A stretch of DNA of 64,000 nucleotides from Massilia yuzhufengensis. Its GTDB lineage: Bacteria; Pseudomonadota; Gammaproteobacteria; Burkholderiales; Burkholderiaceae_D. Below the pieces are notes generated by a model, which saw only the letters and a list, made by a program, of their open reading frames with translations, ran no database searches and was not told the DNA's origin. The position numbers and the translations under genes are program-made. Below, one piece after another: positions 33,231 through 41,802 of the stretch. The stretch is taken from contig NZ_FOLD01000012.1 in assembly GCF_900112225.1 (NCBI RefSeq), positions 1-64,000 on the forward strand. Reading direction: 5' to 3'. Numbering within the stretch: the first letter of the stretch is position 1; each line of letters begins with the position of its first letter.

Positions 33231-35600
33231 CTAGTGGCGATGTTCGCGCGCCTGTTCGGGCATGGGCTCCCAGCCCTTGCCGTTGTCGAAGCCGGCGAAT
33301 ACGCGGGCGCGGGTGGCGTAGCGGGCCGCTTCGCCGGGCGCAAGCACGCGGCCGCCGATCCGCGTGGAGAGGTCGAGCGGCTGGCCGGCCAGGTCCATGC
33401 TGCCGTACTCCAGCCAGCCGGCGCCCGGCTGGGCGCCCGGCGCGATGGTCTTTGGCAGCGCCCAGCCGGCCGGCGCCACGTGCGCGTCCATGCGGCAGTG
33501 GATGAACACGACCTTGTCGCCCAGGCCGGAAGGGCCGGGGCGCGCCAGCCAGGTGGCCCCGGGCGGCACGTCGTTGCCGGCCGGCCCAGGGCCGTGGGTC
33601 AGGCGGCTGTTCAGGAAGACGAAGCCCGCATCGAGCGGATCGACCGTGCGCGCCTGCACGATGTAGCCGCCGCCCTTGGGCTGGGCGCTGTCGCCCACCG
33701 AGCGGATTTCGCTCTCTTCGAACAGGGCGGCGCGGTTGCTGCCCCAGATGAAGTCCACGTTGCCGGCGACGAGGCTGCGGTAGAACCAGGAGTAGCCCTT
33801 CACCAGGATCGTGTCCTGCTCGCTGAAGAAGGCGCTGTCGCGCACCACCAGGCGGCCGCGGTCGCTGCTGTAGTGCAGGGCTTCGGCCTGGCCGCCCAGG
33901 CTGGTGGCGCGCACCGTCGGGTTGACGATGGTGAGGTGGTCGAGCGTAAGCAGGTCGGTGTCTTCGGCCAGGAACACCGAGCGCCCGCCCATGGCCGCCG
34001 GCGACTGCAGCGGCTGGCCGCTGCCCGAACCGGGATTGATGCCGTCGTTGTTGAGCGCGCCGATCACGACGCCGTCGCGGCTCTCGCCGTGCAGGTGGAC
34101 GCGGTCCTTGCCGCGCAGGTAGAGCAGTTCGTGGTAGCGGCCGTTGGCAATGCGGATGCGCACCGCGTCGGCGCGCGGCAGGCTGCGCATGGCGTGGTTC
34201 AGCGCGCCCTGCACGCTGCGGAAGTCCGCCGGGCCGTCATCGTCCACGCTGAAGCTGTGGCCTGTCGGCGCCTGTGCCCGGGTGCGGAAACGCCATCCCG
34301 CGCCTTCGCCGATGCCTTCGAAGGGCTTGCCGCCGATCGACGCGCCGCGGAAGGTGCCGGCATCGACGGCCACCAGGTAGTCGGCGCCGTAATCGAGCTT
34401 GTCGCTGTGCAGCTGGATCACGGCCGTGTTGCCGTCGATGCGGATCGGGCTGAAGCGCACGACGCGCCTGACTTCCTGGCCGGCAGGGCCGATGGCGTCG
34501 ATTTCCTCGCCCAGGCGCACGACGTCGACCAGCGCGCCGTCGCTGGCGCGGTAGATGCGCGCCGAACCGCTCGCACCCAGCGTTGGCGGGCTGTCGAAGC
34601 GGATGCGCAGGAGCGTGTCGGCCTGGACGCCCGAGGCGCCGGCTGCGGGCGAAAGCCGCCCCGCCAGCGCCCTGGCCTCGCCCCGTGCTGCAAACGCCGG
34701 CCCGACGGCCGCGCCGATCGCGGTGGCCACGTTGCCGTTGCGCGCATCCGCGACGCTGAGGATGGCGCTGCCGGCGCCGCGAGCGGTCACCACCAGCGCG
34801 CCGCCATCGATGGCCACCTGGGCCACCGACGGGTCGCTGGACGCCGCGACCAGTGGCAGCGTTGTGGCGCCGTCGCCGGCCACGGCGCTGAGCGCATAGC
34901 GCTGCACTTCGCCGGCGTGCAGCCTGATGGTGGCGCTGCGCTGCGCCAGTGCGATGCGGCCCGGGCGCTCGCCGGCCTGCCCCATGCGCAGGTCGTCGAA
35001 CTCGACCGCGCCCTGTTCGGCCAGCAGGGCGGCGCCGCCCGCCGGCGCCGGCGCAGGCAGGCTTGCCGCGACGCGCTCGCCGTCGAGCCATGCCGCCAGC
35101 TCGCTGCCGGCCAGCTCCACGCGCAGGGTCTGGAACGCGCCTGCCGGCGCACTGTCCTTGCCCATCTGGCGCAAGCGGTTCAACTGGCCGTCGCGCATTT
35201 GAAGTAGTTCCACGCTCAGCCTCGGCTTGCCGGGCTGGATGTTGACGGCCGCGCCGACCCAGTTGCGCGGGTCGGCATAGCGCACCAGCAGGACGGCGCG
35301 GCGCGCTGCGTCGGGCTGCGCCGGCGCCGGCCGCAGGCGCGCTTCCAGGTAGTAGTCGGCGCCGGCCAGTCGGCCCGCGGCCGGGTCGGTGGCCAGCGCC
35401 TGCGCACCGGCAGGCAGCAGCAGCACGCGGTTGGCGCCGCCGGCCTGCGGCTGGACCTGCAGCGCGCCGCCGCCGTCGAGGCGCCAGCCGGCGGCGCCGC
35501 GCTCGAAGTCGTCGCACCAGGCGGCCGGGCAGGCGGCGACGGCCGGTGCGCACAGGGACGCGGAGAGCAGTGCCGCGATGGCGGGTGTCCTGAAACTCAT
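33231..35600 (-). CDS. Pectinesterase (CE8) with N-terminal accessory domains
   Basis: 789 residues with a signal peptide (to about APAVAA, 22). The N-terminal third looks like a carbohydrate-binding/laminin-G-like sandwich, then Ig-like modules including a Big_5-type module (GVQADTLLRIRFDSPPTLG). The CE8 beta-helix covers about 465-789 with EQD596TIL, GNVD616FIWG and a late ARPG motif, giving the two catalytic aspartates. It demethylates pectin so that PL10 and GH28 can act. It is much longer than a minimal CE8 enzyme (about 320). The start is placed at the signal peptide; upstream codons lack support. Confidence 0.9.
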   Translation of the reverse strand: MSFRTPAIAALLSASLCAPAVAACPAAWCDDFERGAAGWRLDGGGALQVQPQAGGANRVLLLPAGAQALATDPAAGRLAGADYYLEARLRPAPAQPDAARRAVLLVRYADPRNWVGAAVNIQPGKPRLSVELLQMRDGQLNRLRQMGKDSAPAGAFQTLRVELAGSELAAWLDGERVAASLPAPAPAGGAALLAEQGAVEFDDLRMGQAGERPGRIALAQRSATIRLHAGEVQRYALSAVAGDGATTLPLVAASSDPSVAQVAIDGGALVVTARGAGSAILSVADARNGNVATAIGAAVGPAFAARGEARALAGRLSPAAGASGVQADTLLRIRFDSPPTLGASGSARIYRASDGALVDVVRLGEEIDAIGPAGQEVRRVVRFSPIRIDGNTAVIQLHSDKLDYGADYLVAVDAGTFRGASIGGKPFEGIGEGAGWRFRTRAQAPTGHSFSVDDDGPADFRSVQGALNHAMRSLPRADAVRIRIANGRYHELLYLRGKDRVHLHGESRDGVVIGALNNDGINPGSGSGQPLQSPAAMGGRSVFLAEDTDLLTLDHLTIVNPTVRATSLGGQAEALHYSSDRGRLVVRDSAFFSEQDTILVKGYSWFYRSLVAGNVDFIWGSNRAALFEESEIRSVGDSAQPKGGGYIVQARTVDPLDAGFVFLNSRLTHGPGPAGNDVPPGATWLARPGPSGLGDKVVFIHCRMDAHVAPAGWALPKTIAPGAQPGAGWLEYGSMDLAGQPLDLSTRIGGRVLAPGEAARYATRARVFAGFDNGKGWEPMPEQAREHRH

Positions 35601-35661
35601 GTCTGCACTTTCAAATCGATGAAGTGGGCGCCCGTCAGGGGCGCGCGTGGAATCCGGCTGC

Positions 35662-36408
35662 TCACCCGCGCGACAGGGGACGGGTGAAGCGCTCCAGGTG
35701 CGTGCGCATCGCATTGCGCGCGCCGGCAGGATCGCGCGCGCTTACCGCGGCCACGATGCGGCGGTAGTCGGCCAGCGTTTCTTCGCGCGCTTCGCCGGCG
35801 TCGAGCAGCTGGGCCAGGGTGTGCCACAGGCCGCCGCGCTGGCTCCACAGGTGTTCCAGCATGCTGGCCAGCGCCGCGTTGCCGGTCGCATGGGCGAGCG
35901 TCAGGTGAAAATGGCGGTCGGCCTGCTCCGAGCCGCCCCGGTCGCCCGGCCCGGCGCGCTGCACCTGCTCGAGCGCGTCGGCGGCGGCATGGATCGCCGC
36001 GATGCCGCTGTCGGTCGCCACGCGCGCCGCCATCGCCGCCATTTCGGGCTCGATCAGGCGGCGCGCCGACAGTAGTTCGAACGGGCCGGGGCCGGGCTGC
36101 GGCAGTGCGCGCAGGTAGATCCCGGAACAGGAGCGCACTTCGACGATGCCGTCCAGTTCGAGCAAGGCCAGGGCCTGGCGCAGGCAGGCACGGCTGACCG
36201 CGAGGGACACGGCCAGTTCGCGTTCGGAGGGAAGCCGCCCGCCCGGGCCAATCGCCGAGGCGATGGCCAGTTCGTGCACGCGCCTGGCGACCAGCTGGTA
36301 GGGGCGCCGTTCGCGCCGCGGCGGGCGCGCACCGGCGTCGGTCGCGAGGGCCGCCAATGCCGGGTGGCCCGGCGCGGCGCTGCTGCTGTTTGTCTCCATC
36401 GTGCCCAT
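35662..36408 (-). CDS. GntR-family (FadR/FCD) transcriptional regulator
   Basis: 248 residues with a winged helix (about 35-100: GRLPSERELAVSLAVSRACL) and an FCD effector domain (about 115-240) including DRHFHLTLAHATGN with probable metal-binding histidines. FCD regulators such as UxuR/ExuR respond to uronates. It heads the pectinase operon, 61 bases before CE8. The region ahead of it carries the dyad TTGGCCTGACCAA, typical of FCD GntR operators, also present before xylR, so auto-control plus control of xylR is likely. ATG at 36399 is an alternative start. Confidence 0.9.
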   Translation of the reverse strand: MGTMETNSSSAAPGHPALAALATDAGARPPRRERRPYQLVARRVHELAIASAIGPGGRLPSERELAVSLAVSRACLRQALALLELDGIVEVRSCSGIYLRALPQPGPGPFELLSARRLIEPEMAAMAARVATDSGIAAIHAAADALEQVQRAGPGDRGGSEQADRHFHLTLAHATGNAALASMLEHLWSQRGGLWHTLAQLLDAGEAREETLADYRRIVAAVSARDPAGARNAMRTHLERFTRPLSRG

Positions 36409-36454
36409 GGTTTTATTGGGGTTATTTTAGCTTGGAGGCAGATTAGCAGAAGGA

Positions 36455-36512
36455 TTTTGGCCTGACCAATGCTCGCTGCTGGTCTGGACAGAATTGCTAT
36501 GCCTGTTGGTGG
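36455..36512. promoter_or_regulatory. Conserved control element A (FCD-GntR type operator), upstream of gntR
   Basis: Contains TTGGCCTGACCAATGCT (36457-36473) and then TGGTCTGGACA, GAATTGCTA and a further TGGT in nearly the same order and spacing as at 47807-47865. The core TTGG-N5-CCAA dyad matches the form of operators bound by FCD GntR proteins. It lies about 50-100 bases upstream of gntR and in the gap after xylA. Confidence 0.65.
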
Positions 36513-36516
36513 TTTT

Positions 36517-36544
36517 CACAATGTGCCGGCGCCGGCACATTGTG
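36517..36544. terminator. Perfect 28-bp palindrome after xylA
   Basis: Arms CACAATGTGCCGGC / GCCGGCACATTGTG meet at the centre; it starts 5 bases past the xylA stop. On the minus strand it is followed by AAAA, not T, so it may be a 3' stability hairpin or a protein-binding dyad rather than a simple terminator. Confidence 0.4.
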
Positions 36545-36548
36545 GTGG

Positions 36549-37877
36549 TCACAGGATGCGGTTGACCAGGTTTTCCAGATACTCCTGGCGCCCCGAGACG
36601 GGAACGACATCCTGGTTGCGCGCCAGGACGTGCTCGGCCAGGCCATCGAGGTCGATGCCGCCTTTCATGATGTCCTGGCCCAGCGGCGCCTGCCAGCCGC
36701 GGTAGCGTCCTTCGAGTTCGCTGGCCAGGCGGCCATCGGTGATCAGCTTTTCCGCGTCCAGCAAGCCGCGCGCCAGCACGTCCATCGCGCCCACGTGGCC
36801 GTGCATCAGGTCGACCGGGTCGATCGACTGGCGCCGTACCTTGGCATCGAAATTGCAGCCGCCGGTGGTGAAGCCGCCCGCCTGCATCACGTGGTACAGG
36901 GCGATTGCAGTTTCCGGCACGTTGTTCGGGAACTGGTCGGTGTCCCAGCCCAGTTGCGGGTCGCCGCGGTTGATATCGAGGCTGCCGAAGATGCCCAGCG
37001 CCGCCGCGGTGGCGATCTCGTGCTCGAAGCTGTGGCCCGACAGCGTCGCATGGTTGGCTTCGATGTTGACCTTTACTTCGTGTTCCAGGCCGTAGCGCTT
37101 GAGGAAGCCGTACACGGTGGCGGTGTCGAAATCGTACTGGTGCTTGCTCGGCTCGCGCGGCTTGGGTTCGATCAGGATCGTGCCCTTGAAGCCGGTCTTG
37201 TGCTTGTGCTCCACCGCCAGCGTGAGGAAGCGGCCCAGCTGGTCCAGTTCGCGCGCCATGTCGGTGTTGAGCAGGGTCTCGTAGCCTTCGCGCCCGCCCC
37301 ACAGCACGTAGTTCTCGCCGCCCAGCTGGCGGGTGGCGTTCATCGCATCGCGCACCTGCAGGGCCGCCATGGCAAAGATTTCCGGGTCCGGGTTGCTGCC
37401 GGCGCCCGACATGTAGCGCCGATGGCTGAACAGGTTCGCCGTCCCCCACAGCAGCTTGACGCCGGTGCGCTCCTGGTGGGCGGCCAGGCGTTCGGCCATG
37501 TGCAGGAAGTGCTCGCGGCTCTCGCGCGGGGTCGACCCTTCCGGCGCGACGTCGCGGTCGTGGAAGCAGTAGTAGGGCACGTCCAGGCGCTCGAGGAAGT
37601 CGAAGGCCTGCGTGGCCTTCTGTTCGGCCAGCGCGAGCGGGGTGCCGCCTTCGAACCAGGGGCGCATGAAGGTCTGGCCGCCGAAGGGATCGAGCCCGGT
37701 CCAGCAGAAGTTGTGCCAGTAGCAGGCGGCGATGCGCAGCTGGTCTTCCATGCGCTTGCCCAGGACCAGGCGGTCCTTGTCGTAGTAGCGGAACGCCAGC
37801 GGGTTGTCGCTGTCCTTGCCTTCGAAGCGCACAGGGGCGATGTCGGCGAAAATGCTCGGTGCTTCGGTGTGGTGCAT
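36549..37877 (-). CDS. xylA: Xylose isomerase
   Basis: Converts D-xylose to D-xylulose in the cytoplasm. 442 residues, the length of the class II enzyme, with [13 protein letters not shown] containing His106 and Asp109, the metal-site Glu in [16 protein letters not shown] and [17 protein letters not shown]. It is 36 bases downstream of the xylulokinase gene, so the two form one unit; a strong palindrome follows. Control is probably by XylR and/or the GntR protein. The neighbouring divergent operon encodes the oxidative route for the same sugar. Confidence 0.97.
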   Translation of the reverse strand: MHHTEAPSIFADIAPVRFEGKDSDNPLAFRYYDKDRLVLGKRMEDQLRIAACYWHNFCWTGLDPFGGQTFMRPWFEGGTPLALAEQKATQAFDFLERLDVPYYCFHDRDVAPEGSTPRESREHFLHMAERLAAHQERTGVKLLWGTANLFSHRRYMSGAGSNPDPEIFAMAALQVRDAMNATRQLGGENYVLWGGREGYETLLNTDMARELDQLGRFLTLAVEHKHKTGFKGTILIEPKPREPSKHQYDFDTATVYGFLKRYGLEHEVKVNIEANHATLSGHSFEHEIATAAALGIFGSLDINRGDPQLGWDTDQFPNNVPETAIALYHVMQAGGFTTGGCNFDAKVRRQSIDPVDLMHGHVGAMDVLARGLLDAEKLITDGRLASELEGRYRGWQAPLGQDIMKGGIDLDGLAEHVLARNQDVVPVSGRQEYLENLVNRIL

Positions 37878-37913
37878 GGTGTCTCCTTGATGGTTGTATG
37901 GGGTGGTTCGGTG

Positions 37914-39392
37914 TCAGGCCGGCGCTGCCTGCTGGAACAGGGACCGCAACTGGCCGTAGAGCGCCTGGTAGCGCCGGTAGCGTTGCATCAGCGCGCCATG
38001 GCGCTCAAACTCCGGTTCGAAACGCTGCACGACCGCGAGCGGCGCGCATGCCTGTTCTTCGGGCTGGCCGTCGGCCAGGGCGGCCAGGCGCGCAGCGCCC
38101 AGCGCTGCCCCGGCACTGCCTTCGGCATGGGTGACGATGGGGAGGGCGAGGGTGTCGGCCAGCAGCTGCGACCAGTAGGGACTGCGCGCGCCGCCGCCCA
38201 CCAGCGACAGGGTGCCGGCCTCGGTGCCGGCCGCGCGCAGGGCCGCCAGGCCGTCGGCCATGCCGAAGGCGACGCCTTCCAGCACCGAGTAGGCCAGCGC
38301 GCCGCGGCTGGTATCGTGCCCCAGGCCGAAGAACACGCCTTGCGCATGCGGGTCGTTGTGGGGCGTGCGTTCGCCGGAAAGGTAAGGCAGGAACAGGGGC
38401 GCAGCCTGCTGCTGGGCGCTGGACAGGTCGCGCGCTTCCGGCAGCAGGGCGGCTTCGTGCCCCGCGCCGGTGGCGCGGGTGACCCAGGACAGGCAGCTGG
38501 CCGCCGACAGCATCACCGACATCTGGTGCCAGCGACCGGGAAGGGCGTGGCAGAAAGCGTGGACCGCCGAATCCGGGTTGGCGCGCAGCTGGTCGGTGAC
38601 CACGAACAGCACGCCCGAGGTGCCGAGCGAAATGAAGCCTTCGCCAGGGCGGGTGGCGCCGATGCCGACCGCGCTGGCGGCGTTGTCGCCGCCGCCGCCG
38701 GCCACGATGACGCCGGGGGGCATGCCCCACTCCGCGGCCAGCGCGGGCAGCAGGCCGCCCGATGGGGCCGAGCCCTCGACCAGGCGCGGCATCTGGCTGC
38801 GCGCCAGGCCGGTCGCGTCCAGCATGGCGTCGGACCAGTCGCGCCGGGCCACGTCCAGCCACAGGGTGCCGGCGGCGTCGGACATCTCGGACACCTTGTC
38901 GCCAGTGAGCAGCAGGCGCAGGTAGTCCTTGGGCAGCAGCACGGTGGCGACCTGCCCGAATACGTCCGGCTCATGCCGCGCCACCCAGGCCAGCTTGGGC
39001 GCCGTGAAGCCGGGCATGGCCAGGTTGCCGGTGATCGCCGGCAGGCGCGGTTCCCGCTCGGTCAGCAGCGTGCATTCCGCGTGGCTGCGGCCGTCGTTCC
39101 ACAGGATGGCCGGGCGCAGCACCCGGTCCTGGGCGTCGAGCAGCACCGCGCCGTGCATCTGTCCGGACAGGCCGATTGCCCGCACCCGCGACAATGCCGC
39201 AGGGTGCGCGGCGCGCAGCTCCCGCATCGCCGCCCGGGTTGCGGCCCACCACTGGGCCGGATCCTGTTCCGACCACTTCGGCTGCGGGCGCGATACCGTG
39301 AGCGGCGCACCGGCCGTGGCGACGACGTCGCCCGCTTCTCCCATCAGGAGCAATTTGACTTCCGAGGTGCCGAGATCGATACCGAGATACAT
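37914..39392 (-). CDS. xylB: Xylulokinase
   Basis: Phosphorylates D-xylulose to D-xylulose 5-phosphate for the pentose phosphate pathway. 492 residues of the FGGY family: N-terminal phosphate loop LGIDLGTSEVKLLLM, IGLSGQMHGAV, WNDGR, and the C-terminal AYSVLEGVAFGMADGL with SLVGGGARSPYW. ATG 39392 is preceded by GGAGGTGGCTG; an upstream extension in frame has no ribosome site. First gene of the xylB-xylA unit, divergent from xylX with a 408-base gap that holds a REP-like element. Confidence 0.96.
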   Translation of the reverse strand: MYLGIDLGTSEVKLLLMGEAGDVVATAGAPLTVSRPQPKWSEQDPAQWWAATRAAMRELRAAHPAALSRVRAIGLSGQMHGAVLLDAQDRVLRPAILWNDGRSHAECTLLTEREPRLPAITGNLAMPGFTAPKLAWVARHEPDVFGQVATVLLPKDYLRLLLTGDKVSEMSDAAGTLWLDVARRDWSDAMLDATGLARSQMPRLVEGSAPSGGLLPALAAEWGMPPGVIVAGGGGDNAASAVGIGATRPGEGFISLGTSGVLFVVTDQLRANPDSAVHAFCHALPGRWHQMSVMLSAASCLSWVTRATGAGHEAALLPEARDLSSAQQQAAPLFLPYLSGERTPHNDPHAQGVFFGLGHDTSRGALAYSVLEGVAFGMADGLAALRAAGTEAGTLSLVGGGARSPYWSQLLADTLALPIVTHAEGSAGAALGAARLAALADGQPEEQACAPLAVVQRFEPEFERHGALMQRYRRYQALYGQLRSLFQQAAPA

Positions 39393-39473
39393 CAGCCACC
39401 TCCGGCTACTAAGGCAATACGCACAGCGGTCTCCTGAAGAATGTTCGTTTGCGGTCATGCCGGTCAGCTAATC

Positions 39474-39574
39474 GTAGGGTGGCCGGGTTCCCCGGCCGCG
39501 CGTCCAGCCCCAATGCGCGCTGCCACAATGCGTCGGTCATGTGAATGCGCGGCCGGCGAAGCCGGCCACCCTAC
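39474..39574. repeat. REP-like extragenic palindromic element, copy 2
   Basis: Inverted arms beginning GTAGGGTGGCCGGG (39474) and ending CCGGCCACCCTAC (39574), with small internal palindromes, match the organisation of the element at 24085-24194. It lies between divergent xylB and xylX. The remaining bases of this gap hold the xylX promoter (39688-39716) and nothing else recognised. Confidence 0.85.
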
Positions 39575-39687
39575 AAGTTCCTGCCAAGTTCCGGGTCCGC
39601 CGATACAGCATATGAGCTTCCGCCAGAGGGAAACAGCCCTTTGTGCGGCCGGACGAAATTTCATAACGGGGGTCGGTCATTATCGAT

Positions 39688-39716
39688 TTGACGTCGTCCG
39701 GGCCCGCACCTAGACT
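39688..39716 (+). promoter_or_regulatory. Candidate sigma-70 promoter of the xylX operon
   Basis: -35 TTGACG and -10 TAGACT are separated by 17 bases. Transcription would begin near 39723, leaving a leader of about 78 bases before ATG 39801 and excluding starts at or before 39723. Confidence 0.55.
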
Positions 39717-39800
39717 CGTAGAGTGGCAAGAAGAGTGGGCGCAGGGATGGCCCGAGCAACTTGGTTTCGACGATACGCAGCGAAGGACAAGAGCAGCAAC

Positions 39801-40991
39801 ATGACAAACAAGCACACCAATTTGCTTCCCGACGACGCTGGCCAGGCCTTGCTGGTCGGCCGCGTATGGCGCCCGGCCCCGGTCGACGGCCCGGCCGTCG
39901 TCGCCGTGCGCGGCGGCCGGCTGGTCGATATCAGCGCCCATGCGGCCACCGTGGCCGACCTGTTCGAGCGCGACGACCTGCTTGCCATCGTGCGCGACGC
40001 GGCCGGCGAAGACCTGGACGAAGCGGCCCAGCTGGTGGACGCTGCCGCCGCCGGGCAAGCGGCGCCGGGCGGCATCGCGCTGCTGGCGCCCTGCGACCTG
40101 CAGGCGATCAAGGCCTGCGGCGTCACCTTCGCGGTAAGCCTGCTGGAGCGCGTGATCGAAGAGCGGGCCAAGGGCGATCCGGTGCGCGCTGCGGAACTGC
40201 GCTCCCAGCTGCAGGGATCGATCGGTGCCAACCTCGCGGACATCAAGCCCGGCTCCGAGGCGGCAATGCGCCTGAAGGCCGAGCTGTCCGGCCACGGCCT
40301 GTGGTCGCAGTACATGGAAGTGGGCATCGGTCCGGACGCCGAAGTATTTACCAAGTCGCAGCCGATGTCGGCGGTGGGCCATGGCGCCCAGGTGGGCCTG
40401 CATCCTTCGTCGCACTGGAACAATCCGGAACCGGAAATCGTGCTGGCGGTGAACAGCCGCGGCCAGGTGGTGGGGGCGGCGCTGGGCAACGACGTCAACC
40501 TGCGCGACATCGAGGGCCGCAGCGCCCTGTTGCTGGGCAAGGCCAAGGACAACAACGGCTCCTGCGCGATCGGCCCCTTCGTCCGCCTGTTCGACGGCGG
40601 CTTCACCCTCGACACGCTGCGCCAGGCCGAAGTGGGCATGCTGATCGAAGGCGTGGACGACGGCTTCGTGCTCGAAGGCCGCAGCCGCATGCGCGAGATC
40701 AGCCGCGACCCGCTCGACCTGGTGGCCCAGACCTGGGGCGAGCACCACCAGTACCCGGACGGATTCATGCTCTTCCTGGGCACGATGTTCTCGCCGATCA
40801 ATGACCGCGACGCGGCCGGCGGCGGCTTCACCCACCATGCGGGCGACCGCGTCAGCATCTCGACGCCGGCGCTCGGCACGCTGGTCAATACCGTCGGGCG
40901 CAGCGACCAGATCGCGCCCTGGACCTTCGGCGTGCGCGCGCTGTACCGCAACCTTGCGCGGCGCGGCCTGCTGGCGCAGCTTACTGCCTGA
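39801..40991 (+). CDS. xylX: 2-keto-3-deoxy-D-xylonate dehydratase, FAH superfamily
   Basis: Expected to dehydrate 2-keto-3-deoxy-D-xylonate to alpha-ketoglutaric semialdehyde in the Weimberg pathway. 396 residues, of the length of XylX/AraD1 proteins. The FAH-like core has WNNPEPEIVLAVNSRGQVVG with metal-binding acids and GNDVNLRDIEGRSALLLGKA. It is the first gene of a plus-strand operon with the xylose dehydrogenase 19 bases downstream. ATG 39801 is preferred on promoter position and ribosome site AAGGAC; ATG 39747 is possible. An L-arabinonate role is chemically possible, but the neighbours point to xylose. Confidence 0.85.
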   Translation: MTNKHTNLLPDDAGQALLVGRVWRPAPVDGPAVVAVRGGRLVDISAHAATVADLFERDDLLAIVRDAAGEDLDEAAQLVDAAAAGQAAPGGIALLAPCDLQAIKACGVTFAVSLLERVIEERAKGDPVRAAELRSQLQGSIGANLADIKPGSEAAMRLKAELSGHGLWSQYMEVGIGPDAEVFTKSQPMSAVGHGAQVGLHPSSHWNNPEPEIVLAVNSRGQVVGAALGNDVNLRDIEGRSALLLGKAKDNNGSCAIGPFVRLFDGGFTLDTLRQAEVGMLIEGVDDGFVLEGRSRMREISRDPLDLVAQTWGEHHQYPDGFMLFLGTMFSPINDRDAAGGGFTHHAGDRVSISTPALGTLVNTVGRSDQIAPWTFGVRALYRNLARRGLLAQLTA

Positions 40992-41010
40992 CCGGAACGA
41001 TACAAGACTC

Positions 41011-41802
41011 ATGCAAGACAACACCCAGCATTCCCTGGTCTACCCGACCTTCCACGACCTGGCCGGCAAGCGCGTCGTCATCACCGGCGGCGGCAGCGGC
41101 ATCGGCGCCGAACTGGTCACGGCCTTTGCCGGGCAGGGCGCGCGCGTCTGGTTCCTTGACATCGCCGGCGACGATTCGCGCGCCCTGGTGGCATCGCTCG
41201 GCGCCGCGCAGCACGCACCGCGCTTCCTCGAATGCGACCTGACCGACCTGGACGCCGTGACGGCCGCCTTTTCCACCATCGAGCAGGAGGCCGGCACGGT
41301 CGACATCCTGCTCAATAACGCCGCCAACGACGAGCGCCACGAGATCGAGGATGTCACCCCGGCCTACTGGGACGGCCGCATGGCGGTCAACCTGCGCCAG
41401 AAGTTCTTCTGCGCCCAGGCCGTCATTCCCGGCATGAAGCGCCAGGGGCATGGCGTGATCCTGAACTTCGGTTCGATCTCCTGGCACCTGGCCTCGTCCC
41501 AGCTGGCCCTGTACATGACGGCCAAGGCCGGCATCGAGGGCATGACGCGCGGGATGGCGCGCGACCTCGGCAAGTTCGGGATCCGCGCCAACACCGTGGT
41601 GCCGGGCGCCGTGCGCACCCCGCGCCAGCAGGCCCTGTGGCATACGCCGGAAGAAGAGGCGCGTATCCTCGCCGGCCAGTGCATCCCCGAGCGGGTCGAG
41701 ATGCAGGACGTGGCGGCGCTGGCGCTGTTCCTGGCTTCGAGCAGTGGGCGGCGCTGCAGCGGGCGTGAATACTTTGTCGACGCGGGATGGTACGGCGCAT
41801 GA
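41011..41802 (+). CDS. D-xylose dehydrogenase, SDR family (Weimberg step 1)
   Basis: Oxidises D-xylose to D-xylono-lactone with NAD+. 263 residues: NAD-binding VVITGGGSGIGAELV, NNAAND, catalytic Ser155, Tyr168 and Lys172 (LYMTAKAGIEGMTRGMAR) and the C-terminal FVDAGWYG. It resembles Caulobacter XylB along its length as I recall that sequence, including FLDIA-DDSRAL and NFGSISWHL. The stop overlaps the xylD start by four bases. The Caulobacter name xylB is not used here because xylulokinase carries it. Confidence 0.9.
   Translation: MQDNTQHSLVYPTFHDLAGKRVVITGGGSGIGAELVTAFAGQGARVWFLDIAGDDSRALVASLGAAQHAPRFLECDLTDLDAVTAAFSTIEQEAGTVDILLNNAANDERHEIEDVTPAYWDGRMAVNLRQKFFCAQAVIPGMKRQGHGVILNFGSISWHLASSQLALYMTAKAGIEGMTRGMARDLGKFGIRANTVVPGAVRTPRQQALWHTPEEEARILAGQCIPERVEMQDVAALALFLASSSGRRCSGREYFVDAGWYGA

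Noticed and set aside
31545..35207. Plus-strand open frame of about 1220 codons
   Set aside because: Antisense of the GH43 and CE8 genes; no domain motifs and a GC-driven composition.
36517..36544. Ordinary Rho-independent terminator of xylA
   Set aside because: The stem is strong but is followed by A residues, not T, in the direction of xylA transcription.
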